Source: Verrucomicrobiales bacterium
GTDB taxonomy: Bacteria; Verrucomicrobiota; Verrucomicrobiia; Limisphaerales; UBA1100
Length of the DNA stretch: 7,786 nt
Assembly (NCBI GenBank): GCA_011523245.1
Contig: WTHG01000315.1
Span: 3,640 to 11,425 of the forward strand
Direction of reading: 5' to 3'
Within the stretch, counting starts at the first letter, position 1, and the number at the start of each line of letters is the position of its first letter. Below are positions 1 to 6,946 of this stretch, in pieces. A program made the position numbers and the translations under genes. Under the pieces are notes generated by a model. It did not search any database. It had not been told where the DNA came from and saw only the letters and a program-made list of their open reading frames with translations.

Positions 1-169
1 GATATCCGGCCAAGGGTGAGCTGCCAGTGATGAATACAAACAGAAACAAGGCGCCGGGCACGGCTGCCCACCGATAATGGCGCTTGTAGATCTGCCACAC
101 ACACAAAGCCAGCAATCCAAGCCACACGATGGCCACTGGTTGCAACAGGGCTTTGATGAGCGCGGCCAT
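1..169 (-). CDS. Membrane protein, YdcF/ElyC-like (DUF218), 5' part only
   Basis: This is the N-terminal 56 residues of a protein that continues past the left edge. The ATG (complement of 167-169) lies two bases after the valS stop, giving TGATAATG. A GAGG seven bases before the ATG (complement of 177-180) sits inside the valS coding end, so translational coupling to valS is likely. Two hydrophobic segments are visible, about residues 9-26 and 34-49, separated by a basic turn (QIYKRHYR), followed by GSSPLAGY. Two short N-terminal membrane helices ending in a 'ST/SSPLxA'-like motif are typical of YdcF/ElyC/SanA-type proteins, whose DUF218 domain follows the helices. In that family ElyC is linked to envelope and peptidoglycan-precursor homeostasis. 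The DUF218 domain itself is outside the window, so the family call rests on the membrane topology and that short motif. That the reading frame is a real gene is much more certain than its family. Confidence 0.6.
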   Translation of the reverse strand, partial: MAALIKALLQPVAIVWLGLLALCVWQIYKRHYRWAAVPGALFLFVFITGSSPLAGY

Positions 170-171
170 TA

Positions 172-2841
172 TCAGGCCTCAGATAGATACTCGATCGACT
201 CGCGCGTTTGGCGCTCTTTCTCCTGCCAATCCGCCAATCGATCCTTAGCTTCCTGCAGCACGTCCTCGGGCGCTCGCTCGGTGAATTTCGGATTGTTCAG
301 CTTTGCCCCTGCCTTATCGATTTCCTTAGTAATCTTTTGCAATTGCCCTTCCAAGCGCGCTTTCTCGGCCTCCACATCGATCAAGCCATCGAGTGGCAGG
401 AATAGTTCGCCCAGCGCCGAGCGCGAGGCCGGGGTACCTTTGCGTGGCGCGTAGTCCGGATTCACCTCAAGCCCTTCTGCGTTCAACAAGCTTTGGATGA
501 CCTCCGCTTCATACGGATCCAGCGTACCGGCCGGTTTAAGAATGTAATCCACTTTTTTTGCAAACGGGATGTTACCAATAGTGCGTAGGTTGCGACCCGC
601 CGTCACAAGTTGGTGTTTGGCACCAACCAGTAAATCCACCGTTTCTTCCAATCCGTAAAACGTCATGAAATCCTCATCAAGCACCGTCGGCCAATGAGCG
701 GTCATGATGGTTTCGCCGCCTTGATCGGCAGGCATGTCTTCGGAGTAACCAAGCCCGTGCCAGAGTTCTTCGGTAATAAACGGCAGGAATGGATGAAAAA
801 GCCGCAGGGTGTGGCCCATCACGAAATCAAACACGGCCAGTACGTTCGCCTTACGAGCGGCATCCTCGCCGAAGAAAGTGGCCTTACAGCTTTCCACGTA
901 CCAGTCGCAAAACTCGCTCCAGAAAAAACGGTACAACGCCCCGGTGGCATCAGTGAACCGATAGGCTTTAAACGCAGCCGTCACCTCACGGATCGCCTGG
1001 TCCAGACGACGCATGATCCATTTGTCATCACTGGTAAGCAGCGCGGGATTGATTTCACCTTCGATTTCACCGCCCTGCATCTGGCGGAAACGACAGGCGT
1101 TCCACAGCTTGTTGCAGAAGTTGCGGCCGAGCTCCACGTCCTTTTCATCGAAGAGCACATCCAATCCCTGCGGCGCGCTGCGCATGGTGCCAAAGCGCAG
1201 AGCGTCCGCGCCGTACTTGGCAATAAGCTCTAGCGGATCTGGCGAGTTACCGAGGCTCTTGGACATCTTCCGGCCTTTCTTGTCGCGGATGATGCCGGTG
1301 AAATAGACGTTACGAAAAGGCAGATCCCCCTTCCATTCGTAGCCGGCCATGATCATGCGCGCGACCCAGAAGAAAATAATGTCCGGCCCCGTCACCAGAT
1401 CGGTGGTGGGGTAAAATTTCTTGAGCGTCTCCGTGTCGTCCGGCCAACCCATTGTGGCAAATGGCCACAGCCATGAGCTGCACCACGTGTCGAGCACATC
1501 CGGGTCCTGCACCCAGCCCTCGCCCACCGGTGCCTCCAGACCGCAGTGAATTTCCTCACCGCGATACCACACCGGAATTCGGTGACCCCACCAGAGCTGG
1601 CGGCTGATGCACCAGTCCTGCAGACCGCCCATCCAATAGTCATAGGTCTTGGACCAGCGTTCGGGGTAAAACTTCATGGAGCCATTGGCCACGCAGTCGC
1701 GCGCCTCCTGCTGGCTTGGGTACTTGAGAAACCACTGCTCAGAAAGGCGCGGCTCAATCGGCACATCAGCGCGTTCGCTGAAACCGACGTTGTTCTTGTA
1801 ATCCTCCGTCTTGATCAGCGCACCCAGTTCGTCCAGTTTGGCAGACGCCGCCTTGCGCGCCTCGAACCGATCCAGCCCCGCCAGTTCTGTGCCAGCCAGA
1901 TCGTTCATCTTCCCATCCGCCGCGATCACTTCGAGGGCCTCCACGCCGTGGCGTTGGCCGATCTCGAAGTCCGCCTTGTCGTGTGCAGGCGTGACCTTCA
2001 AGACGCCGGTGCCAAACTCAATATCGATGTGCTCATCGGCCACGATCGGCAAATGCGCCTGGTTCTCTATCGGCAACGGCCGAATCGCGTGTTTGCCGAT
2101 CAGATGCCCGTAACGCGGGTCCTTGGGATTCACCGCAATCGCTGTGTCGCCGGGAATCGTTTCCGGGCGCGTGGTCGCTATCTCCAGCCATGTGCCGGGC
2201 TCCTCAACCACCTGCACCTTGAAATAAAAGAGCTGGCTGTTCTGCTCTTTCATAATCACCTCTTCATCCGAGAGGGCGGTCAAACTTTTCGGGCACCAGT
2301 TCACCATGCGTTTGCCGCGATAGATAAGGCCTTTCTCGTAGAGATCCACAAACACACGCTGCACACATTGCGTGTATTCTTCATCCATCGTGAAACGCAG
2401 GCGCGACCAGTCGCAGCTCGCACCGAGCTTCTTTAACTGCTCAATGATGATGCCGCCGTGTTTCTCTTTCCATTCCCAGATATGCTCGAGTAACTGCTCG
2501 CGCCCCAGCTCATCACGATGGCGCATGGCGCCTTCTTTAATCAGTTTACGCTCCACCACACTCTGCGTGGCAATACCCGCGTGATCCGTGCCCGGCAGCC
2601 ACAACACTTCCTTGCCGTCCATGCGCGCTTTGCGGGCGAGAATGTCCTGGATCGTGTTGTTCAACACATGCCCCATGTGCAGCACGCCCGTAACATTCGG
2701 TGGCGGGATCACAATTGAATAACCCGGTCGTTTGTCGCTCACCCGCGCCGGGTCAGCAGTGAAGCAATCGTGTTCCTGCCAAAACGAGTACCACTTCGTT
2801 TCAACTGCCTGAGATTCGTAAGCCTTAGGAATTTCCGCCAT
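172..2841 (-). CDS. valS: Valyl-tRNA synthetase (ValRS)
   Basis: Cytoplasmic class Ia synthetase that charges tRNA-Val with valine and hydrolyses mischarged Thr-tRNA-Val. At 889 residues it matches the usual bacterial length (about 880-950). The HIGH signature is HMGH at residues 55-58, after PPPNVTG. The CP1 editing domain shows TTRPET at 223-228 and TPAHDKADFEIGQRH at 284-298. The catalytic core continues with DWCISRQLWWGHRIPVWY (409-426) and KMSKS at 525-529. The anticodon-binding region follows (about 600-770). The C-terminal 820-889 is a charged coiled coil with NPKFTERAPEDV, the tRNA-binding arm of bacterial ValRS. The start fits the family N-terminus (IPKAYESQAVETKWYSFW), but I see no good Shine-Dalgarno before it. 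It lies 34 bases after cimA and two bases before the DUF218-like gene. In LDTWCSSWLWPF (450-461) a Cys (C454) stands where Phe is usual; all signature residues are otherwise present. Confidence 0.98.
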   Translation of the reverse strand: MAEIPKAYESQAVETKWYSFWQEHDCFTADPARVSDKRPGYSIVIPPPNVTGVLHMGHVLNNTIQDILARKARMDGKEVLWLPGTDHAGIATQSVVERKLIKEGAMRHRDELGREQLLEHIWEWKEKHGGIIIEQLKKLGASCDWSRLRFTMDEEYTQCVQRVFVDLYEKGLIYRGKRMVNWCPKSLTALSDEEVIMKEQNSQLFYFKVQVVEEPGTWLEIATTRPETIPGDTAIAVNPKDPRYGHLIGKHAIRPLPIENQAHLPIVADEHIDIEFGTGVLKVTPAHDKADFEIGQRHGVEALEVIAADGKMNDLAGTELAGLDRFEARKAASAKLDELGALIKTEDYKNNVGFSERADVPIEPRLSEQWFLKYPSQQEARDCVANGSMKFYPERWSKTYDYWMGGLQDWCISRQLWWGHRIPVWYRGEEIHCGLEAPVGEGWVQDPDVLDTWCSSWLWPFATMGWPDDTETLKKFYPTTDLVTGPDIIFFWVARMIMAGYEWKGDLPFRNVYFTGIIRDKKGRKMSKSLGNSPDPLELIAKYGADALRFGTMRSAPQGLDVLFDEKDVELGRNFCNKLWNACRFRQMQGGEIEGEINPALLTSDDKWIMRRLDQAIREVTAAFKAYRFTDATGALYRFFWSEFCDWYVESCKATFFGEDAARKANVLAVFDFVMGHTLRLFHPFLPFITEELWHGLGYSEDMPADQGGETIMTAHWPTVLDEDFMTFYGLEETVDLLVGAKHQLVTAGRNLRTIGNIPFAKKVDYILKPAGTLDPYEAEVIQSLLNAEGLEVNPDYAPRKGTPASRSALGELFLPLDGLIDVEAEKARLEGQLQKITKEIDKAGAKLNNPKFTERAPEDVLQEAKDRLADWQEKERQTRESIEYLSEA

Positions 2842-2875
2842 GGGTTTTTGAGTTGAGCTGGGGCGCCGTCGAAGA

Positions 2876-4444
2876 TTACTTCTTCAACAGACGTAACTCG
2901 ATGCTGTCTAGCAAAGCCTGCAGGCTGGCATCGATAATGTTCTCGTTTACGCCCACCGTGTACCAACGTTCCTTGCCATCGGTGGACTCAATGAGCACGC
3001 GCGTCTTGGCCGCCGTGCCAGAGCCGCGCGAAGAATTCAAAATGCGTACCTTGTAATCGGTGAGCTTCACTTTTTTAAGCACGGGATAAAACCCGCGCAA
3101 GGCATTGCGAAGCGCCTGATCAAGCGCATTCACCGGGCCATCGCCATCAGCCACCGTGTGGGCGGTCTTGTCCCCCACACGCACTTTGACTGTAGCCTCG
3201 CAAACATGGTCCACCGCATCACCGCGCATGGACACGTGATAGGCCTCCAAATGAAACGCCGACTCTACGCGACCCAGTGCCTTGCGGATCAACAACGCGA
3301 GCGACCCTTCGGCCCCTTCATAATCGTAGCCGAGATGCTCCTGCTCTTTTACGCGGGAAAGAATCGTCTTGAGTTCAGGCGTGTCGTTATTAATCCGTAT
3401 GCCCATCTCTTGGGCCTTCATCACGATGTTACTGCGCCCAGCCAAATCACTGACCAGAATGCGACGCTGATTCCCCACCACATCCGGGTTGGTGTGCTCG
3501 AAACTGTGCGCCACCTTTTGCACGGCATTCACATGCATGCCGCCCTTGTGCGCGAACGCCGTGCCACCGACCCACGGCTGGCGACGGTCGGGAATTAAAT
3601 TGGCCACCTCATCCACAAAACGCGACAGGTCGCGTAGCTTCTTGATCCGCCCTTTGGGAATGGATCGTCGGCCCATCTTCAGGGAAATATTGGGAATGGC
3701 ACTGATGAGGTTGCAATTGCCCGTGCGCTCGCCGTAGCCATTCACCGTGCCTTGCACATGCGTGGCGCCCTGCTCCACAGCGGCGATGGCGTTGGCCACG
3801 GCCAAGCCAATATCGTTGTGCGTGTGGATGCCCACCTCACAGGAAAGCTCCTTGCGGGCCGCCGCCGTGATCTCCGCCACTTCACTGGGGAGCGTGCCGC
3901 CGTTGGTGTCGCACAAGACCACAAAATCCGCGCCGGCTTTCTCGGCCGCCTTCCAGGTGGCCATGGCGTATTCGGGATCGTCCTTATAACCGTCCAAGGC
4001 ATGCTCGGCATCGTAGATCACCTTGCGTCCGTTCTTTTTGAGGAACGCAATAGTGTCCGCAATCATGGCCAAATTTTCCTTCGGCGTGGTGCGCAGTACT
4101 TCCTTCACATGCAACAGCCACGTCTTGCCGAAGATGGTCACCACCGGCGTTTTGGCGTCGATCAACAGCTTTACCTGCGGATCGTCCTTGGCATCGATCT
4201 TCTTCCGACGCGTAGATCCAAAGGCAGCAATCTGGGCATTCTTCCACTTGCGTTTGGCAGCTTGCTTGAAGAATTCGATATCTTTTGGATTACTCCCCGG
4301 CCAGCCGCCTTCCACATAGTGCACACCAAAGGCATCAAGCTTCTCGGCCACGCGCAATTTGTCCGCCACCGAAAAACTCACCCCTTCGCCCTGCGTACCA
4401 TCCCGCAAGGTCGTGTCATAAATTTCCACCAAGCCTTTGCTCAT
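2876..4444 (-). CDS. cimA: (R)-citramalate synthase
   Basis: Condenses pyruvate and acetyl-CoA to (R)-citramalate, the first step of the threonine-independent route to 2-oxobutyrate and isoleucine. At 522 residues it has the usual length of the long CimA group related to LeuA. The HMGL-like TIM barrel begins with DTTLRDGTQGEG (10-21), carrying the catalytic Arg14 and metal-binding Asp. GGWPGSNPKD (46-55), FGSTRR (75-80), VIYDAEHALDGYKDDPEYA (142-160) and LCDTNGGTLP (177-186) are characteristic of citramalate synthase rather than isopropylmalate synthase. The metal site HTHND is at 207-211, followed by NGYGERTGNCN (235-245). A linker with FAHKGGMHVNAVQK (297-310) leads to a LeuA-type C-terminal regulatory domain (about 390-522), where isoleucine or leucine feedback binds in this family. 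The ATG is preceded by a weak GGGG. It lies 78 bases after the small Arg-rich gene and 34 bases before valS, so a shared transcript is plausible. Confidence 0.95.
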   Translation of the reverse strand: MSKGLVEIYDTTLRDGTQGEGVSFSVADKLRVAEKLDAFGVHYVEGGWPGSNPKDIEFFKQAAKRKWKNAQIAAFGSTRRKKIDAKDDPQVKLLIDAKTPVVTIFGKTWLLHVKEVLRTTPKENLAMIADTIAFLKKNGRKVIYDAEHALDGYKDDPEYAMATWKAAEKAGADFVVLCDTNGGTLPSEVAEITAAARKELSCEVGIHTHNDIGLAVANAIAAVEQGATHVQGTVNGYGERTGNCNLISAIPNISLKMGRRSIPKGRIKKLRDLSRFVDEVANLIPDRRQPWVGGTAFAHKGGMHVNAVQKVAHSFEHTNPDVVGNQRRILVSDLAGRSNIVMKAQEMGIRINNDTPELKTILSRVKEQEHLGYDYEGAEGSLALLIRKALGRVESAFHLEAYHVSMRGDAVDHVCEATVKVRVGDKTAHTVADGDGPVNALDQALRNALRGFYPVLKKVKLTDYKVRILNSSRGSGTAAKTRVLIESTDGKERWYTVGVNENIIDASLQALLDSIELRLLKK

Positions 4445-4448
4445 TTAC

Positions 4449-4477
4449 CCCGATTCACGGGAGGCGTGTTCTACGCC
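4449..4477 (-). promoter_or_regulatory. Tandem hairpins before cimA, the second overlapping its RBS
   Basis: Reading the minus strand toward cimA, the leader contains GGCGT-AGAAC-ACGCC (4477-4463), a 5-bp stem with a 5-base loop. It is followed after one base by CCCG-TGAAT-CGGG (4461-4449), a 4-bp stem with a 5-base loop. The 3' arm of the second hairpin contains most of the GGGG that is the only Shine-Dalgarno-like element before the cimA ATG at 4444. Folding would partly hide that site. There is no U-run after either hairpin, so they do not look like an intrinsic terminator. The stems are short and could be chance; any regulatory role is inference. Confidence 0.25.
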
Positions 4478-4522
4478 AAAGGCATTCTTCTTGCAAACCT
4501 CAATCGGCCTATTTCAGGGGTT

Positions 4523-4738
4523 TTAAGCCGGATTCGGCAGCTTCCGCTGGGGCGGGAACTGAAAACGCGCCTGCACCGGTCTGCTTACCGGATGATCCTC
4601 ACCCGCATCAATCATCTTGCGAATCTGGTCAAACCACCAGCCGGCCTGTGGCATCCGGCGGCGGCGCCGTTGTACAGGGCGGGTCACGGGGTTGCGGTCA
4701 AATCCGAGTTCGAGTTGTTCATTTCGTTCGTTGTACAT
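4523..4738 (-). CDS. Small Arg-rich protein with RRRRR and WWF motifs, function unknown
   Basis: A 71-residue protein. I do not recognise an assigned function, but several features argue that it is real. It has the best Shine-Dalgarno in the window (AAGGAG, six bases before the ATG), lies in an otherwise empty 414-base gap, and is in a sensible position and orientation upstream of cimA. The N-terminus is NEQLELGFD (6-14), followed by a run of five Arg (24-28), then MPQAGWWFDQIRKMIDAGED (29-48) with an aromatic WWF (34-36) and a probable amphipathic helix. The Pro-rich tail ends in PNPA. PVTRPVQRR (17-25) recurs as PVSRPVQAR (50-58), with the codons clearly different between the two copies. 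From memory, short proteins with an Arg run followed by 'QWWFxxMRxxVD' occur widely in Verrucomicrobiota genomes; I could not check this. The charge suggests nucleic acid or ribosome binding, but that is a guess. No signal peptide or membrane segment is seen. Confidence 0.7.
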   Translation of the reverse strand: MYNERNEQLELGFDRNPVTRPVQRRRRRMPQAGWWFDQIRKMIDAGEDHPVSRPVQARFQFPPQRKLPNPA

Positions 4739-4858
4739 GTTGTGCTCCTTGACTTGAGTTAATCTCTGCGCAGAGCCTGACAGACATGGTTAGACATTTA
4801 CTGTCCTATGCAAAAAAAATTTCGTTTCCGGAGAAAACATCGTTAGGTTTCGCCACGC
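4739..4858. promoter_or_regulatory. Divergent intergenic region between the small gene/cimA block and cysS
   Basis: This 120-base non-coding stretch lies between two divergently read genes and must hold start signals for at least cysS, probably for both sides. It contains a perfect 12-bp palindrome CTCTGCGCAGAG (4764-4775), two AGACAT direct repeats exactly 10 bases apart (4782 and 4792), and an inverted pair GACAG...CTGTC (4779-4783 and 4801-4805) bracketing those repeats. It also has a run of eight A (4812-4819) followed by TTTCG. I could not identify a convincing -35/-10 pair on either strand. An in-frame TAG at 4844-4846 rules out an upstream extension of cysS. Confidence 0.5.
4745..4750 (-). 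promoter_or_regulatory. Strong Shine-Dalgarno of the small Arg-rich gene
   Basis: AAGGAG on the minus strand, six bases (CACAAC) before the ATG whose A is at 4738. It is the only full consensus-like Shine-Dalgarno in the window and fixes the start of the small gene. Confidence 0.8.
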
Positions 4859-6271
4859 ATGGCCTTGCACTTGCACAATACACTCAGTCGCTCAGTCGAA
4901 CCGTTTATGCCTCTGGATGCATCCGGCAAATCAGTGGGGATGTATTGTTGCGGCCCCACAGTGCATGACTTTGCACACATCGGGAACTTCCGCACCTTTG
5001 TATTTGCCGATCTTGTCCGACGTTATTTGGAGTTTCGTGGCTACCAAGTCAACCACGTGATGAACATTACGGACGTGGAAGACAAGATCATCCGACGCGT
5101 TCGCGAGCAATCCACCACCCTAGCAGAATATACCGCCAAATATACGGACGCCTTTTTTGAGGATCTCCAGACCCTCAACTGCGTGGAACCTCATCATATT
5201 CCCAAGGCCACCAATTACATCCCGGAGATGATCGATCTCATAACCCGTCTAATAGAACGAGGCATCGCCTATCAGGCTCCGGATCAGTCGATCTATTTTT
5301 CGATTGAGAAATACCAGGGTTGCGGATGCCAGTACGGCCAACTCGCGAACTTGAATTTCGACGAAATGCGCCAGGGCGACCGCGTGAGTGAAGACGAATA
5401 CGAAAAAGAATGCGTCGCTGATTTTGCCCTCTGGAAGGCGCGTGTGCCCGAGGATGGCGAGGTGTACTGGCCCAGTCCGTGGGGCGAAGGTCGGCCTGGT
5501 TGGCACATCGAGTGCAGTGCCATGAGCATGAAACTACTCGGCACCAGCTTCGATCTCCATCTCGGCGGCGAAGACCTTGCCTTTCCCCATCACGAGGATG
5601 AGATCGCCCAAAGCGAGGGCGCAGCAGTACAGGAAGATGGCCGGTCGTTTGTGAAATACTGGCTTCACGGCGCGCATCTTTTGGTCGAGGGCAAAAAGAT
5701 GAGTAAAAGCCTCGGCAACTTTTTTACCCTGCGTGATCTCACGGATCAGGGCTACAACGGCCGCGAAATCCGACAGCTCATGATCAGTGCTCATTATCGC
5801 GAGACCTTTAACTTCACGCTGGACGGCCTAGCCGGCGCGCGCACGGCCCTGAACCGCATTCACGAATGCGTCACCAAACTCCGCGATCAGGCCGGCGACA
5901 CGACCGCCGATCCGGCCCCACAGGTCCTCGAACAATTCACCGGCGCCATGGACGACAACCTCAATGTCTCCAGCGCGTGGGCTGCTGTATTTGATTGGGT
6001 CCGCGATTGCAACCGCCGCCTCGTTGACGGCACCCTAGATACCGCCGGGGCCGCTGCGGAATTAGCTGCATGGGAACGGATCGATTCCGTGCTGGGTGTG
6101 GGCCAAGCCGACGAAGCCGCCCCCGAAGCGTTGGTGGCTCTGATGCACGAACGCACCGAAGCCCGCGCTGCCAAGGATTTTGCCCGGGCGGACGCCATCC
6201 GCGATGAACTCAGCGAGCAAGGCTGGGCAATCGAGGACACCCCTAACGGCCCGCGCCTGAAACGTTCCTGA
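4859..6271 (+). CDS. cysS: Cysteinyl-tRNA synthetase (CysRS)
   Basis: Cytoplasmic class I synthetase that charges tRNA-Cys. At 470 residues it has the usual bacterial length (E. coli about 461). The N-terminus HNTLSRSVEPFMPLD fits the family, and an in-frame TAG 13 bases upstream leaves this ATG as the start. The HIGH motif is HIGN at 40-43 in CGPTVHDFAHIGNFR. The expected zinc ligands, by comparison with the E. coli enzyme, are C31, C219 (in GWHIECSAMS), H244 and E248 (in FPHHEDE). KMSKS is at 280-284, followed by LGNFFTLRDL. The C-terminal helical DALR-like and anticodon-binding part runs from about 310, with the family-typical RTEARAAKDFARADAIRDEL (432-451). An extra CGC (155-157) occurs in the connecting region. 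I see only a weak TAGG before the start. tmk begins one base after the stop, so the two genes are probably co-transcribed and coupled. Confidence 0.98.
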   Translation: MALHLHNTLSRSVEPFMPLDASGKSVGMYCCGPTVHDFAHIGNFRTFVFADLVRRYLEFRGYQVNHVMNITDVEDKIIRRVREQSTTLAEYTAKYTDAFFEDLQTLNCVEPHHIPKATNYIPEMIDLITRLIERGIAYQAPDQSIYFSIEKYQGCGCQYGQLANLNFDEMRQGDRVSEDEYEKECVADFALWKARVPEDGEVYWPSPWGEGRPGWHIECSAMSMKLLGTSFDLHLGGEDLAFPHHEDEIAQSEGAAVQEDGRSFVKYWLHGAHLLVEGKKMSKSLGNFFTLRDLTDQGYNGREIRQLMISAHYRETFNFTLDGLAGARTALNRIHECVTKLRDQAGDTTADPAPQVLEQFTGAMDDNLNVSSAWAAVFDWVRDCNRRLVDGTLDTAGAAAELAAWERIDSVLGVGQADEAAPEALVALMHERTEARAAKDFARADAIRDELSEQGWAIEDTPNGPRLKRS

Positions 6272-6272
6272 T

Positions 6273-6905
6273 ATGGCCGGCTGTTTCATTACCTTCGAAG
6301 GCACCGAGGGCTGCGGTAAATCCACCCACATCAAAAAGCTCGCACGCCGATTGGAAGACGAGGGCCATACTGTGCGGACTCTGCGCGAACCCGGCGGCAC
6401 CGAGAGCGGTGAATCCATTCGCCACCTCCTTAAGCACGGCCCAGAAGAACTCACTGCCGAAGCCGAACTCTTACTCATGAACGCCAGTCGCGCCCAGTTG
6501 GTGCGCGAGGTAATCCGCCCTGCCATCGCCGCGGGCGAGATTGTGTTATGCGATCGTTTTTACGATTCCACCACAGTCTATCAGGGAACCGGCCGCGGTC
6601 TGGATGCAGCTCACGTGCAGGCTGTGATCGATTTTGCTGTGGGCGATACCCGTCCGGATCTTACATTGCTTCTACAAATCCCCCTAAAAACTAGCGAAGA
6701 ACGGCGGGCTCGTCGCTCAGAGACCGACCGTTTCGAACAGGCTGATCGCACTTTTTTTGAACGCATTGAAGCCGGCTACACGGCTCTGGCGGCCGCCGAA
6801 TCGAACCGCATCTGCGTTATTGAGGCCAATCAACCGCTGGATACCGTGACCACGGCCATTTGGCGAATCGTCAGCGATCTCCTAAAAAGTGATAAAAGCC
6901 GTTGA
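6273..6905 (+). CDS. tmk: Thymidylate kinase (dTMP kinase)
   Basis: Phosphorylates dTMP to dTDP with ATP, the step feeding dTTP into DNA synthesis. At 210 residues it is of standard length. The P-loop is GTEGCGKST at 10-18, inside FITFEGTEGCGKST. REPGGT (38-43) and DRFYDS (94-99) are the dTMP-binding and catalytic signatures. The lid RRARRSETDRFE (144-155) is Arg-rich, while the P-loop lacks the Arg of eukaryotic enzymes, so this is the bacterial (type II, E. coli-like) arrangement. In DLTLLLQIPLKTSEER (129-144) a Gln (Q135) stands where bacterial enzymes usually have Asp. The start is fixed by its position one base after the cysS stop (TGATATG). No Shine-Dalgarno is visible, which fits translation by coupling. 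The last codons overlap the putative rpsT promoter. Confidence 0.97.
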   Translation: MAGCFITFEGTEGCGKSTHIKKLARRLEDEGHTVRTLREPGGTESGESIRHLLKHGPEELTAEAELLLMNASRAQLVREVIRPAIAAGEIVLCDRFYDSTTVYQGTGRGLDAAHVQAVIDFAVGDTRPDLTLLLQIPLKTSEERRARRSETDRFEQADRTFFERIEAGYTALAAAESNRICVIEANQPLDTVTTAIWRIVSDLLKSDKSR

Positions 6906-6929
6906 CACTTTACCCCGATCCGGTAGTCT
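6902..6929 (+). promoter_or_regulatory. Putative sigma-70-type promoter of rpsT
   Basis: A perfect TTGACA (6902-6907) is followed after 16 bases by TAGTCT (6924-6929), a weak -10 box matching TATAAT at positions 1, 2 and 6. The -35 box overlaps the tmk stop codon (6903-6905). Transcription would begin about 6935-6938, only about 10 bases before the rpsT ATG. The exact -35 and the ribosomal-protein gene downstream make this credible; the -10 is the weak part. Confidence 0.55.
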
Positions 6930-6946
6930 CCCACTCCCTTTTTCAC

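Noticed and set aside
77..454. Plus-strand open frame of 125 residues near the left edge
   Set aside because: It overlaps the valS 3' end and the DUF218-like start, both well supported on the minus strand.
1546..2436. Plus-strand open frame of 296 residues antisense to valS
   Set aside because: It lies wholly inside the valS coding region, resembles no family and has no credible RBS. It is a shadow frame.
2876..4444. 2-isopropylmalate synthase (leuA) or homocitrate synthase instead of cimA
   Set aside because: GGWPGSNPKD, FGSTRR and the YDAEHALDGYKDDPEYA block are typical of citramalate synthase, and the N-terminal pattern differs from LeuA.
4285..4752. Plus-strand open frame (155 residues) spanning the cimA start and the 4445-4522 gap
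   Set aside because: Its composition (Pro, Ser, His and Arg rich without any domain) is that of an antisense shadow. The minus-strand small gene has a much better RBS and protein-level structure.
3752..4762. Long plus-strand open frame (336 residues) antisense to cimA and the small Arg-rich gene
   Set aside because: The minus strand encodes a full, clearly recognisable CimA here. The antisense product has no recognisable domain, and long antisense frames are expected in GC-rich coding DNA.
4739..4858. T-box or other riboswitch controlling cysS or the small gene/cimA block
   Set aside because: The region is too short for a T-box. I see no T-box consensus, no specifier stem and no terminator/antiterminator pair with a U-run.
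6062..6526. Minus-strand open frame across the cysS-tmk junction
   Set aside because: Both plus-strand genes are unmistakable here, and the antisense product shows no recognisable family.
6902..6946. TTG start that would extend rpsT by 15 residues
   Set aside because: The extension (TLYPDPVVSHSLFH) is unlike S20, would start inside the -35 box and overlap the tmk stop; the MAN start at 6947 fits the family.
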